Of a stretch of 64,000 nucleotides of DNA, positions 37,336-56,333 are shown in pieces (within the stretch, counting starts at the first letter, position 1; every line of letters starts with the position of its first letter). The notes under the pieces were generated by a model. It was not told where the DNA came from, made no database searches, and was given only the letters and a program-made list of their open reading frames with translations. A program made the position numbers and the translations under genes. The stretch spans positions 65,687 through 129,686 of the forward strand of contig CH003341.1 in NCBI GenBank assembly GCA_000149265.1, written 5' to 3'. Origin of the DNA: Ciona savignyi. Lineage: Eukaryota > Chordata > Ascidiacea > Phlebobranchia > Cionidae.

Positions 37336-37941
37336 TCTCGAAAGTAACTTCGAACCTGGGATTAAAGATATTGTTTCTAGGAAATTGTTTATGTATAGAT
37401 TTATAGCAAGCAATTGAAGTTAAAACACTTGGCAAAACAAAGATGATAAATAATTTATTACACTGATTTAACTTCTCCTATTTGTACCTCAACTGCGTGT
37501 TACAAATGTTAAGGATTGCGGACGGTCAAAACCTATTTGCTAAATAACCAAAAAAGTTTAGGTCATTTGCTAATACGCAATCATTGGCAGGTTATTCGGG
37601 TAGCTTATTGGTGCAGTCAATATAAATTTAAGCGTGTTCTAACATGTTAGGTGTAAATAATAAAAAATGTAATTTCAGTTTTAATCCCAAATGCAATGCT
37701 TATGGCTCGCAATCCAATTTTAGTAAGCCCAACCAGAGTAATTGCCTTCCAGGCAATCTCCCAATAATTGGGTATTAGAATCTACATAGTCCACATCGTT
37801 AATTTGTTCACAGTAGGATGTTACGCATCGTTGATTTGTATTTTTGAAACTGAGATAGGGCGATTTGCTATAATACAATTGTAAAAAAAATAACAAAAAA
37901 GTCTTAACCACAACTTGTAAAACACAATTTGAGTGTACCCC

Positions 37942-37943
<2 letters not shown>

Positions 37944-37992
<49 letters not shown>

Positions 37993-37993
37993 T
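37944..37993. repeat. AT-dinucleotide microsatellite
   Basis: About 25 AT repeats with one interruption, close to the right edge of duplication unit B. Copy A has only a short AT run at the matching position (about 23727). Confidence 0.95.
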
Positions 37994-38035
37994 TATTTTT
38001 TGTATTGAAATTATTTTCCATTTATGCCGGTTTTA

Positions 38036-41000
38036 ATTGACCTTCTTTTTTTTTATACATGGCATTAGTGTAGAAGAAGTTATTAAATCGTATGAAATAT
38101 CTTTTTGAGCATTATTTTAAGTTTTGTTAAAACGGTTGGAGTGAGCCCTTAATGCATGCACAGCTGTTCCTATTTCCTTTGGCATGCCAAATTTTTCTCT
38201 AAATTACATAGGTAAAAAGTATACGGCCGGTTTTGATCAGCTAGATGGCACTAGAGAGATGAATAATTTCTGCGTCTACCAGTATAAATCGATTTATAGG
38301 TTTGCATTTGATAATTTTTAGTTAATTGAGTTTTTTAAAAAATGTATACATTTATGTGTGGTTTGTGTTGTTTTAATTATTTTTAATTTTGGTTTTTTTT
38401 GTGACGTGATCTAAAAAAAGAATAATACAAAAATGTTCGCGGAAGATAATGATAAATAACTTTGCTACACACTGTTCTGTCGGTATTAAAACAGACGGCA
38501 TTAAAGGGTTAAGACCGGTCAATTATTTGTTAAGGTCGTCGCAAACAACTTTCTGGTGAACCCCAGAACTTCAGTTTCTCTTCTATCCAATTTGGAAGAT
38601 AAGCGTTCTATTTTCAACCAATGTTCCGGTAAAGTGCGCCTAGGCGAAACGAATTGCCCATCAACTGGAAACAAGGTATTTGACGTTTGCTTGCAAGGTG
38701 TGGGCTGTTTTAAATGGAATTTTCAAGTTGCAAACGTTCGCCATCCCGTGATTGGTTTGGACTTGAAATCGCTAAAAGAGATTTCCGCTATAAAAAGAGT
38801 CATCATTCGTGAGCAGTACATTTAAAAAAAAATAATTTAGACATTTTGGTCGGAAGGCTTTCCTTCACGACAAGCGTGGCGGGCCTGGGCGATAACCGGA
38901 GCCTTCCTATACATACAAGTTCGCCGAGTTCGTGACGGCTTTGTTGTCTGCGAGACGGAACTCTAACTGTCGTCGAGTTGTTCAACATTTTGCATAAAGG
39001 TTGGTAGGAAGTGGGTTACGATCATGACTAGAGCAATATTGATTATTACATGAGTATCGTATACAGTGGTCTATTTTATAGGAGTATTCTATGTCTGTTT
39101 ATTCCGTGTCGAGAATGCTTTACGCTGACTAAGTTTTATACAAATATGGATTATTTTACAGATACGTCATTAACATTCCACCATCGAGTAGACACGACCT
39201 ATTTAATTTATTAAAAAATTGAGTTTTCCGTTTGTTCTCGAATTTCCTACAAGAATTTATAGACCCGGTGATGAGTTAGTAGTCTTCAAAATTTTAAATT
39301 TTTGGGAAAAAAAGCCAGTTTTGATCCAACGACCAAGCTAACTTCAACTAGTTTTTTCATCATTTGTAACGATTGTCAACTGGTAATAACTAAGAGAAAA
39401 GTAGGGAAACTGAGTAATATGAAAATTCGTAGCATTAGGACTGGAATTGGAGTTTGGATTAGTTCTGCATTCTGAGATTAGTCTTGAGGCAGGGTTAAAA
39501 ACTAGTTTACATGGCTTTATCGGGCAGTTTCCATCCTTTCCTCTCCTTGGTGTTGCCGACACATACGGATTGTAATGTAAGCTCCTGACCCATTTAATAA
39601 GCTATTACCAAGTACTAACCCTGTTTACAGCGATCCCGCACATTATCACACTGGGAGTCGGTATACGTTTTTAATAAACTTCGCACACGTATGAAAGTAG
39701 ATAAAGAAGCGACGACGGATGTATAAAGAACAGGATTAGATTTACAAAAGCGTATATAGGCACAACAACGCATTAAAACTGCATTCAAACGAAACCCGTC
39801 AACACGACCCCTTGTGGGTAAAAAAACAACTTAAAATGTGTGAAACTGAAAAGAAATAACGTCGGAATCCAGTGTGTGCATGCTAAAGAGTGAGAGGTGT
39901 TATTCATTCTGTGATTGTCGCACAATAATTTGTGCAAATTATCTAACAGCTCGTGTTAAACGCAATCCGTCTAATTGACAGGAAAATTCTTTGATATGGC
40001 AACACAGAAAACTTTCCAAGGTAAAAAAAGACAATTAAAACAAAGTTGCAACTACTGCAACAGTTCTACGGCAATTCAAAATTAAACTTGACATGAAAAA
40101 CATTCATTCCCTTGTCAGTAAAACATTCGAAGAAACAACTTAAAGTAAAAGAAGGAAATACACAATGAAACCAACCAAAAATAATCATATATACAGCAGA
40201 ACAGGAAATGTGGCAGAAATGTACAAATTGTAAGTTAAGTGCTCGGCCCACCGAATATTTAAAACAAAGCACCGTAAAATTCATGAGCTTGCTATATTGG
40301 ATTGTGTGTCAGCAGCTATATAAAAAAGCTTTAGCACCGATAAGAACTGATATATACAAATACATTAGCAGTCAAAATAATTCACAATGAAATAGATTTG
40401 CAAAGGAGTCGTTTAGTAGAAAATGCATTATAATATATATTGTAAATTTATTTTTTAAAGAAAATTTAATTAATTCATGATTTAGTAAAACACAATGTTT
40501 AGAAGTTTAAGAATGACCTTTACAGCTTGCCTAGAATGATCTGGAAACACTTGGCAGGTTTATGGCTGGAAACACTATATTTAGACTTGGATTCCACCAG
40601 TTTGGTAAGCTTGGCGTGCACTTGCTCGGGTGTAAGGTTGGTTGTTTTGTGGCTTGCTGGGGGGTGGGGACCTGTTGAATTTGCTGTTTAGATCATTTAT
40701 TCATGCATATGCCTCAATATCATATAGGAGGTAATGGTGGAGGATCACCTTCAGGCGAAGTGTTTAATGAGATTATAATGAGCTTATCAATACAATGTTG
40801 CTGGTGCAATCATGATTAAATCATTCTCTTGTGGCAGTAAATTCCTTCTGTCAACCATATCACCCAAATTGGAGTGTAATTATCAACTATTTTTGCTAAA
40901 AAATGCAACATTAAAAAACACAGGCTTTTATTAGAATAGCACCTAGAGCTATACTACGAATGGCTGGCTTCAATACAAACTTGCCGGGTTCTGATTAACA

Positions 41001-42226
41001 GTTAGATGCGATACAATAAAGTTTATAAATTAACCCAATTTATAGTTTAAAAATTACTATAGTTCCGTGTTGGCGCAGTGAAGAAAGTGTTTGCGCCACT
41101 AACTAAGAAAGTATTAAAACTTCGGAAAGGTAATCCTAAAGCCACGATATAAAAACAGTTTATGTAAGCTTAACATAAGAAATGCCTAAGGGGACTATGT
41201 GATCAATCCAAATACTGAGATTAACACATAATATTCACACAAATGTAAGTCAGAGAGCAATCAATCACATCTAATTTAGCTTAATGGTCAACTTAAGTTT
41301 TCATGCTGAAATTTTAAATTGGTTTCTCCCAGCAGCATGTTGCTTTAATGTAATAAATGGTATGAATGCGCAATACAGTGAAGAAATGCAATTACAAGCT
41401 GATTGCAACTTCTGGGATAGTGATTAATGGAACATCTTTTTTAAATCTTCAAAATGTTTATGTTCTGCATATTTAAAATTCTTTGCAAAAGAAAAAAATC
41501 AAATAAAAGCTGTGTTTGTCAGCACTAACGTGATTAGGTTGGTATTCAATGGATTTGGATGAGTGGTTTAGTTATGCTTGTGGGCATGAATCGCAATGAG
41601 GCGGTTAGACAGGTGGTGAATTTATCAGGATTGATTTGTATGAGGTACAGGATGGAAAAGCATGTGATGTGTGTTGCAGCTAGAACATGAGCATTCGTCA
41701 GATTACCTTGCAATCGTACATGATGTCGGAGATATGTACTGTGTTGTTTCATATAACTTTTTGGTTCCATTCAGCAAAAGTTTATAGCTATTTTAAGAAT
41801 TTGTTTGCCCTAAAAGAACCAGGAGTGTAAAATTGACCTTCAAAAGTTCCATCAGGAATGAAGCAAAGGTGTTTAAAACACGTTATAAGTTAAATAGGTT
41901 GATACACTGATGGTACATGTATACATGTTCATTTGGAGAACTAAATTGTGAAATCAGGTATTAATACTTTAAACTACACAACTATAGCTAAATTTTACAA
42001 CAATTTATCGTGCAACATGAATTCGTTTAAACATGGAAATTATAATTGCACGCCATGTGTGAACTCTGTAAGGGTTACAAAAAATACTTTATAGCATCGA
42101 TTAATAGCCGAGCTGGTGATTTATATTAGAAATGATAAATTAATCGTGTTTATTATTATAGTGGATATCTGCTCTTTATGCAAATATTTCTAAAAACAAT
42201 TTTAGCCCCATCCAATAGCCAATTCG
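38036..42226. other. Intergenic interval without a host gene
   Basis: Apart from the gypsy-like fragment at 38556-38825, a possible degraded piggyBac-type repeat around 38142-38520 and a weak SINE trace near 41685-41770, no feature is supported. Several reading frames of 60-75 codons lack family resemblance or splice context. Confidence 0.55.
38556..38825 (+). pseudogene. Probable Ty3/gypsy protease fragment
   Basis: An 89-codon frame whose C-terminal half contains FKWNFQVANVRHPVIGLD. This resembles the retropepsin segment F.W.F..A.V..PI.G.D that follows the active site in Ty3/gypsy polyproteins. The active-site D[ST]GA is not seen upstream, and no RT or LTR is nearby, so it would be an isolated remnant. 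The match is from memory of the motif only. Confidence 0.4.
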
Positions 42227-48444
<6,218 letters not shown>

Positions 48445-48888
48445 ACCGTACACGATACACAGGACAAGTGAATGCAACTATAAACGTGAACACCTATATA
48501 AAAAGAATCGAATGATTATTTTACATTTTAAAACAAATTTACTTAAATTTATAATAACTACAAAAAATAGTTTGTTTTTTCTTTAATCACGCAAAGTGAA
48601 AAAAACAGGCATAGATCCACTTAAATGGAATGTTTATTATTTTTGGAAAACGACTAAAGCAACAGATTTTGACGAAATATTTTTTAAAGCTACTGCGTCT
48701 AACATTGTTTAGATGAGTATGTCATTTCTTTCATAATAAAAGAGATAGACAAACCAAAGATTTATACACAAAAACAGGGTTATCAACAAACAACTTGTAA
48801 ATCCTTGTGTTAGAGGATTACTAATTTTGTCTGATAAGTCGCACTCATGCTTAATTTACTGAACACTTATGCTTAATTTACTTCCTAT

Positions 48889-49066
48889 AACCCAGCGGAT
48901 TAATGGGTTCTACCAAATTGAAGGAACGTGTCTATCATATACAACACACTGCAATAGCTCTGGTAACCCGACGATGGGCGCGAGGTGATCTGACGATTGC
49001 CCGTGTGTTAACCCCCTTGGTTTTCCCATTCACGGGGATAAAGATGAATATCCTATCCTATCCTAT
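48889..49066 (+). repeat. 5'-truncated SINE copy
   Basis: Starts within the body (AACCCAGCGGATTAATGGG) and runs through CCCGACGATGGGCGCGAGG to the TATCC tail at 49052-49066. The 5' truncation is typical of LINE-mediated retrotransposition. Confidence 0.8.
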
Positions 49067-49747
49067 AATTAATATGTTGCTACAGTTTCAATTTTAACAA
49101 AAACCATACTGCCTTGTCTTTATAAAACAAAAAAAACTTGTCCTTGCTAAATCACTGAATCTTGTTAAAACAAATAAAACATCATCTGCTTCAAAAAAAC
49201 AAAAACTGGGCTTTGTTGAACTATATGTACCATCTATAGGTTATTTTAAATGTTAAAAATAAAAATTTTGAAGGAGTAAATAAACTTAGACGAAAAATGC
49301 AACAGTTTTTTTAACATTGTGTTAAGCAGATAATTTCATTAATAAAACATTTAAAAATGTAACCACTTTGCTGTTGTGTTAGTATCGGTGTCATGCTTAA
49401 AACAAGAAAAAATAAAGCCTATAGCTGGACCTATTCTATTATGCTAGTATGTAAGGCGTCCGGGCAATTCTACGAACATAGGCGTTGCCATTCAATTAGG
49501 TAGTACCAGTCTGGGAGCAGTACATTAACTACCACAAGCCCAGTCGTCAGTACATTAGTAGAAAATACATCCAGATAAAAATCAGAATTTCCGGTTTTAA
49601 TTTTACAATAGACTAAAGCTGCAGCAAACGTAATATCTAACCAAACCTGTTTGTTCTTTAAAAGTTAGTTTTTCTTCAGTAAATAAGTTATTTCGGTCAT
49701 AGAAATAGTAATCTCGGCATAAGTCAAAGAGGATTGGAACACAGACA

Positions 49748-49950
49748 CTTGCTTGGGCAAGGCATTTAACGCACATTGCCTGAGCACAGCGGATTAGAGT
49801 TCTACTAAATTGAAGAAATGTGTGTATCATAAACAACATACTGTAATAGCTCCGGTAACCTGACGGTGATGGCGAGATGATCTGACGATTGCCCGTGTGT
49901 TAACCGCCTTGGTTTTCCCATTCACGAGGACAAACATGAATATTTTATGG
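49748..49950 (+). repeat. 5'-truncated SINE copy
   Basis: Begins at TTGCTTGGGCAAGGCATTT and extends to the tail region; it is more diverged than the copy at 48889. Confidence 0.7.
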
Positions 49951-50429
49951 TAACCCCTATTAGAACTGTGGAACGATGTTAACACGCTAATCATACTACA
50001 CCATTTCCCATAAAATTGGGTAACCAGGATAACCTGGGTTGTGTTAAACAAGTTGCAAACATTAGACTACTGCAGTTTTTTGACTCATTAAACTACGGGT
50101 CCAGACAACATCTGCGAAATCGAAAATATCTTGGTAGGTTGGCGCGTCGTATGTCAGTCGATGGTTTGTGACTCGAAGCTGCACCCTAACTATATAGTCC
50201 TTGGGGGAGGCAATAAAGCGGACATCGCCCAAATCTAGTAAAGGATTGGATTCTTAAAATGTAAGGAAAGTCTCAGATATATTTAACACACTGCAATAGA
50301 GATTTTGTCGTCGATATTTTTAGTATAACACTAAAATATATATAACAATAACATTAAATATATTTTTTGAAAATATCCCAGTTTTTACTCCGAAAAGCCA
50401 ACGATAATAGAATATGATAGGTCATTTTT

Positions 50430-50473
50430 ACTTCCGCGGGTGGAGTAACGGATTGCTATGGTTTAAAAATAAC
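50430..50473 (-). repeat. Fragment of BEL/Pao B-type LTR end
   Basis: TACTTCCGCGGGTGGAGTAA here is the reverse complement of the last bases of the BEL/Pao B LTR (about 35495-35531). Similarity continues for about 20 more bases (GGTTTAAAAATAA), with a few differences. Only this end of the LTR is present. Confidence 0.65.
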
Positions 50474-50480
50474 ACAGCAA

Positions 50481-50695
50481 AAGGATATTCATGTATAGGC
50501 CTACCCCCGTGAATGGAAAAACGAAATGGGCGTTTAACACATGAGCAATTTTCAGAGCGCCTACCATCGGTTTAACGGAACTATTGCAGTGTGTTTGTTG
50601 CGTATATTCCAGACGAAAAATGTCCGTAAAGTTCCTTACCTAAGGACACAGCTGACTCGCTAGGGCCAAGTTTCGAACCTGCAACCCCTTCATTG
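50481..50695 (-). repeat. Degraded SINE copy
   Basis: Minus-strand copy from the tail side (ATATTCATG, CCCCCGTGAATGG) to the tRNA-like B-box segment (TTTCGAACCTGCAACC). It directly follows the LTR fragment. Confidence 0.7.
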
Positions 50696-50721
50696 CAATT
50701 AACATAATGATAAAACAGTAT

Positions 50722-51023
50722 TGTTTATCCCCGTGAAAGGGAAAAAACAATGGGCGTGAACACACTGGTAATCGTCAGATTACCTATGCCGTCGTCAGAT
50801 TACCTATACGTGCCTATACCGTCGGGTTACCGGATGTATTGGTGTGTATTGTGTGTCATTCACACGTTCCTTTAATTTGGCAGAATCCATCAGTCCACTG
50901 GGTTCATGCAATGTCCGTTAAATGCCTTGCCACGACCGACTCGCTAGCGAACAGTTTTGAAAGTTTGAAACTGCGACCTATCGGTCGAAAGTCGACGCAC
51001 TGAACCGCCAAGCTAATCGGTCA
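50722..51023 (-). repeat. SINE copy with an internal repeat
   Basis: Minus-strand copy from TTTATCCCCGTGAAAGGG to the head at about 51023. The segment GTCGTCAGATTACCTAT at about 50775-50810 is partly duplicated within the copy. Confidence 0.75.
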
Positions 51024-51039
51024 GAAAATGCTCAGAATA

Positions 51040-51262
51040 TGATTTGCCAAAACAACCTTCTTTGTCACTGTTGAGACAGTTGAATCTGCCGTCATAACAT
51101 TGCCAAGTTAATGCTCGAAACATATAACGACGTTGTTCGCGAGTACCACATAATACATTGGCCTCTTCTGTGAACAGATCTGTGGCTCCAAGTACTTTTG
51201 ATTGCTCTGGTGATTTCAATCCGATGTATACAGCTTCCGAGCAGGTTTCGCAACGTGTACAT
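51040..51262 (-). CDS. Possible Cys-rich exon of unknown gene
   Basis: A minus-strand frame with seven or more Cys in about 70 codons, starting CTRCETCSEA and including CYDGRFNC. It lies between a SINE and the 3' end of the CYP7/8-type gene. A weak acceptor could exist near 51233 and a donor near 51055. No family was recognised and no partner exons were found, so it may be an orphan or chance frame. Confidence 0.25.
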
Positions 51263-51675
51263 ACAGTATTGTTAAATATGGATTAAATCTTTTATAAAAA
51301 TATTTTGTTGTAGCTAGCGAAACTTTTTACTTACCTAGACATTATTTTTATGTTTTGTCATCCCTCTTATACATACGTAAAACGAGGAGCAATATTAAAC
51401 TGACATGTATATTTTATTGCTTTGCAAAAGTGACCACCTACCAGAAGTAGCTTTTTACTTGGAAATTTACTGTTAACCAAATCAAAGTGCAGCTGCATGA
51501 AATATTGTAATGCGTGTAAGAGAACAAGTCAATGCACATGATATAATTACAAACTTACACAATTTTACACAATCATGGACTAAAAAATTAGCGCACGGCG
51601 ATTTTATATAAAGTACTTTGATAACAATTAAAAAACGTTGAAAATTATGCAGAACATTATTGAACTTTAATTTTA

Positions 51676-54600
51676 TTACGTCATCACACGTCGACGGAAA
51701 CGGATTTTTGGGTCGTTAGTGGGCGGCAAAGATCCAAACGCAACTCGATTCTTATTCATTTTAATTTCTTCATTTGGGTTGATGAGCTCAAAATCGAAGT
51801 AGAGAAGAAGTAAAATCACAATTTGCTTGAGTTCCGTGACTGCCCAGTATCTTCCGGGGCATTTACTGTGTGGAATGAGGGAATAATTTGTCAGCATACA
51901 TACTTGTACTTGAAAGTTTCTCACCAAGTAACAGGTAATCTCAAAAGATAACTTTTTACTTTTTTGAGAAAAAAAGAAGTGGTAAGGTTACTTCTGATTT
52001 CCTAATTTAAAACTTAATTATTTACAAGCAGCCTCACCTCAATCCACTACCGAATGGCTGTAATGCAAATCGAACCACTTTGCCATTTTTGTAGAAATCA
52101 GTTTTCAGTGAGCCATCTTCATTTAAAAAGCGGTCATATTTGAAAACATCTGGTTCGGAATAGATCTCGGGATCCTTGTGGTTGAGTTCAAACAGCGACA
52201 TCACGCGATCACCTTTACGCAATCTGTAGGTTTTGCCGACACTCAATACTTTGAGGTCGTAATCCTGCAGGGCCTGACGGAGCATTGAGGCTGACACATG
52301 AAGCCGAAGACTTTCGTTGATAATGCTGTCTACAAATGTTATTTGGGGCTTTAAACTAATGGTTAGTCAGCTGTAATGATTGTACAAAATCAAAACTGCA
52401 ATATTTTTTGGAACTTTTATTACACTAAATAACTCTAAACTTACACCAGATAGTCAAATCAGTAATAGTGGCAATTAACATGCTGCAAGATCAAAACCAA
52501 TCACTGGCAAGACAGTTGTGTCCTTGATCAGATAACATCAGTGGATCTTGTGATAATGACCTATGCTTTTTCGTTTACAGGACCAAAATATAAATATCCT
52601 ATCCTAGTTAATTAAAGAGTCTTGGTCAAACAAATCAAAGGAACGTGGAGACAGTCTACACAGTACACAACTGTGTCTAACAGATCAAAAAGGATTACAT
52701 AATGTTTTTTCAATAATTTGGTAATTAATTAAACAAAAAAAATACCATAGTTATAGAATTGAATACAAATTTTCCTATTCTCCAAAATAAAAATAAATTG
52801 AACACAAATTTTCCTCCTCTCCAAAATGATTCTCAGCAGTTAACCACGTTAACTTCTTTATTACAAAGTTTCAATCACAACCCACCTAAAACTGTCATTT
52901 TATCCATATCATTCCTGTTAAAGTTAATTGGTGTTTTGCCGTTCAGAGTTTGTGAGGTTTCCTTTAACAGACGTTGGATTTCAACTTCAGCTGCAGCCTT
53001 TGCATCTCCATGTTTCGTTACGAAGTAAATTGTCCAGAATGCAGAAACCATTGTGTTTGACTGGAACAAATATTATTTTAGTAAACATAGTTAACATCTA
53101 CCATTGGTGACCTTGAGATGGTTTTGTTTGCAAGCAGTTTTTTGAGCTATCGATAATGGTTTTTGACTTAGTAACGGAAGTAATGCTTTGATACAATAAA
53201 ATGATATTGATAATTTATGGCAGGATGCCAAAAATTTCTCCTCCATTTGTCATGTGGAATATTAACAGTATGTTATGTTACAAAGATATGGCACATTAAC
53301 ACGACTTTTAACAATTAAAATTTGGTTGTGGCAAATTGGCAAGTTAAATTGATGGCGAAAACAGAAAATTCAGTTTTTAATTACTTCTTTTGGGTGGGGG
53401 CACAAAACTTATGTACATGGGTGAACATGATTTGACAAAGATAGGCAACCATGTTCCTATACCTGAATTCTTTTATATAGGGTAAACACTAACTTGAGCA
53501 GCCCATGCTGTTGAGAACAGTTTCTTTGGAAGTGTGCTGTCTTTCTCTGCATCACAGATCCTTGCATATTCAGCTATAAGATCTGATACCATCTCGCGTT
53601 TGTTTAATTCATCCGAAGCTAGGTGTTTCCAAAAGTTTTTCCTAGACTCTTCGAGCCCCTGCAACAACATTATCAAAGCCAATTAAACATCTGGCTTCCA
53701 TAAAAGAGTCAACAAATTTTTGCAAATATTTTTATAAGCAAAATAGCATAAAACTATGTTTTTCATTGAAATAAAGCAAATGGAGTGATTGTTTTATTTC
53801 TATACATTTTTTCTAAAAGTACAGTCTTACAAGAGTAAATAATATTTTTTATTAAATTTAATATTAAACTAATTGTACCTTAAATGAATTTAAAGGATAA
53901 CCTTTCACCAGATATGGGAAAGCCTCATCAAATTTTCTGAAATCTTCAAACATTTGATGTTCAAATGCAGGAATATCTTTGTTGCTTGATTTAGGATAAT
54001 CACCAAACCTTAAAATGCATGTTATATGATACCCATGTTTACACTTTGAATAGAAAAATACAGTGGAAATTATAACACAGACTAATGTAGTGTGTTAGAA
54101 ACATGACAACAGCCTTTGTTCAACCCATTAAAACCAGTGAGTTAGGCAATGCGTCTTACCCAAGAAAACATTGACTAGCTACCCGCTAGTTTGAATTCAA
54201 CACCAATTCAGAATTTACCACCAAAAGGTGTGACACTTTAATCTACCATATACCTAACTGGTTACACTGCTTAAGTTTTAATACAAACCTTATATTCCAG
54301 TTGGTTAAAGCATTTAAAGCATTACACAGGGTGCAAGTAAATACAAGTTCATAACATGCTATATATAGCAATGCATTTAATTTCTGAAGTTCTATACACC
54401 ATATGTCAACGTTTTTTGTATTAAAACTATTTAGCAATTAGGTAAAACATTGACAAAATCTGTATACAATCTAGTAGGTTAAGAGAAGACATTGAGAACT
54501 TATCTTTGAACACAAACATAAATACTGTTGTTAGTGTATGTGTATATACTAAAATAATTTAAAAATAGTTTTACATACAAAGTTGAAAAACTTGCAGTGC

Positions 54601-55618
54601 ACATGATTGATTCAACAAAATGAAGCAAGCCAACTTCAGACCAATCTGTGTTGGTGTATTTACCAGCAAGCATAATTCTTTGGAGACATTTCATCATTTT
54701 TTCTATCATTACATTAAGACGTTGACCCTAGGGTAAAGAGCTAATACAGAAATGATCTTAATGGATGGACACGCATATCAAAAACCAAACCAGCCGTTGG
54801 CTAAACGACAGTCTTTGGATGACAAATTCAAGGACAATTGTTCTACTTATATTGTTTTTTTTTTAATAATAATGTTCTGCTTAATATTAAGGATATATAC
54901 AACATATTGCAATAGCTGCAATAGGTTGTTGGCACAATATATTCTGTTGATTGATAAAACCTGGATAACACAAAGAGAGAGAGAGAATTGTTGCAGGTGG
55001 ATATACGTATCATTTAAAAGCATTTTGGGTTTTGGCCATTATTGACTTTTACATATTGATTACATGTATTTGTTATTATCAATATGGTTCAGGATAACGA
55101 GAACACACCTGAAGGTACTTAACAAACAGACCACCCATGGTTGGCTCTTCTACAGCTGGTCGTTGATAATCAAAGAGGTGTTTAATCATTGGTAGTGTAC
55201 AAATCCGAAAGTTGAGGATTTTGCCTTCTTTGGCAACTAAAGGGTGGGTAAATGGGTCCGTAACGAAAGTGAAGTAATTTCCTCCTGAAATGCATGTCAT
55301 GATAGTATTTTTCACAGCTTATTGTTACCTTTCATAACAAAATGATTACCCATGAAAACAGTGAAAATGGGTCCATATTTCTTTGTTTGTTTCTTTAAGA
55401 ATGCGATTGGATCTTTTTGGTAAGTTAGTCCACTTCCTAAAATGATTAAGCTATATTAACATAATACAATAGATAAAATTATAATTCTTACCTAGCCAGG
55501 GTATCCAAAATGGAACAATAGGGGGCTCTCCCCTTTTCTGTTTCCGCTTGGCTATGAACCAAATTGCATAAGAAGACAGCAACAGAAGTAACACAGTATA
55601 TATAATTGAAACTAACAT
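51676..55618 (-). CDS. Cytochrome P450, CYP7/CYP8 type (496 aa)
   Basis: Haem-thiolate enzyme of the CYP7/CYP8 group, whose vertebrate members are sterol hydroxylases and prostacyclin synthase. Nine exons: 55492-55618, 55350-55436, 55109-55284, 54579-54727, 53879-54008, 53494-53658, 52886-53060, 52038-52329 and 51676-51865 (stop). A Leu-rich N-terminal anchor (residues about 2-20) is followed by a basic patch and GEPPIVPFWIPWLG. Group features include FTFVTDPFTHP, an I-helix reading AAQSNTMVSAFW instead of the usual AGxxT, the K-helix ESLR, FKYDRFLNEDG and the haem loop FGSGLSKCPGR. All phases agree and no exon is broken. Whether it is a monooxygenase or an isomerase cannot be decided from sequence alone. 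It starts 0.7 kb from, and divergent to, the small gene at 56334. Confidence 0.92.
54090..54245 (-). repeat. Degraded SINE fragment
   Basis: Minus-strand remnant (AACCCATTAAAACCAG, TTAGGCAATGCGTCTTACCC, then a decayed head) in an intron of the CYP7/8-type gene. Confidence 0.5.
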
Positions 55619-56333
55619 ATCCAACTAATTGCCTAAATGAAAAATTACCTATAAAATGCAAGTAATGACTTTTAAAGTTAACTTAGGATAGGATATACAA
55701 GTACATTGGAATACCTTAGGTTTGCGACTTGTTTGGTCTGTAAAACTGTAAATATGAATTAGTTTACGATTTACGAAACGTTCGCAGCAAAAGTCGAAGG
55801 GGGACTTTCAAGGACGTAGCAAAATAGCAAGCGGAACGGCATGCTCTCGCACGTAACTTTGTTTGAACTGTGTGCCAACATACACTACACACGACGCTGA
55901 GCGCTTAGATTTAACATGTTTGAACTTCAAGATAACAAATCAATAATGTCATTACCAAATTCTGACAAAGTATATAATGTTGTTCTTACATTTAAAGTAC
56001 AAGTATAAATCACTTTCTTGGTAATGTAAGTGGACGTTTGCCAATTTTCCCTTACTGTAATTTTTGGTTGAATCTTGTTTATGAGTTTTTGTTGTTAAAG
56101 AAGAAGGCCGAACTGTAAAATAAATTGTACTTGAAACGCTACAGTAATTATTACGTATTACTGCACGGGAATTAAACTACAAAACGTCATAATCGAAATG
56201 TTAAAATGCACTAATAATTGGCAGCATATATCTAACAAGCCTGAACTGTTTGTTGCACGAGGTTATTTGTTCTACTTTTGAAATAAATCAATAACCGCTG
56301 TTGCAAATCAGTTTGGTTATTCCAAAAGAAGCC
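55619..56333. promoter_or_regulatory. Shared head-to-head 5' interval
   Basis: 715 bp separate the divergent start codons of the CYP7/8-type gene (minus) and the small two-exon gene (plus). It must contain both 5' UTRs and both core promoters. No TATA box or other element was identified with confidence; the role is inferred from position only. Confidence 0.45.

Larger units (their letters stand above)
23905..38035. repeat. Segmental duplication unit B (CYP2 copy B plus flanks)
   Basis: Second unit of the tandem duplication, homologous to 9150-23897. It differs from A by its own BEL/Pao element, by about 345 extra bases in intron 8 (about 25303-25650), by about 360 extra bases in intron 3 before the BEL element (about 28137-28500) and by an AT microsatellite near its right edge. 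Confidence 0.85.
48445..51675. other. SINE-rich intergenic interval
   Basis: Lies between the FERM gene start and the end of the CYP7/8-type gene. It holds at least four SINE copies (listed separately), one degraded plus-strand SINE at about 50130-50320, a short LTR fragment and one possible exon. Nothing else is supported. Confidence 0.6.

Noticed and set aside
37106..37417. 103-codon plus-strand frame opposite CYP2-B exon 1
   Set aside because: Antisense shadow of a well-supported P450 exon.
38142..38520. Possible degraded piggyBac-type element with CCCTTAATGC and CCCTTTAATGC ends
   Set aside because: Inverted similarity is short and no TTAA pair could be placed, so it was left out of the feature list as a firm call.
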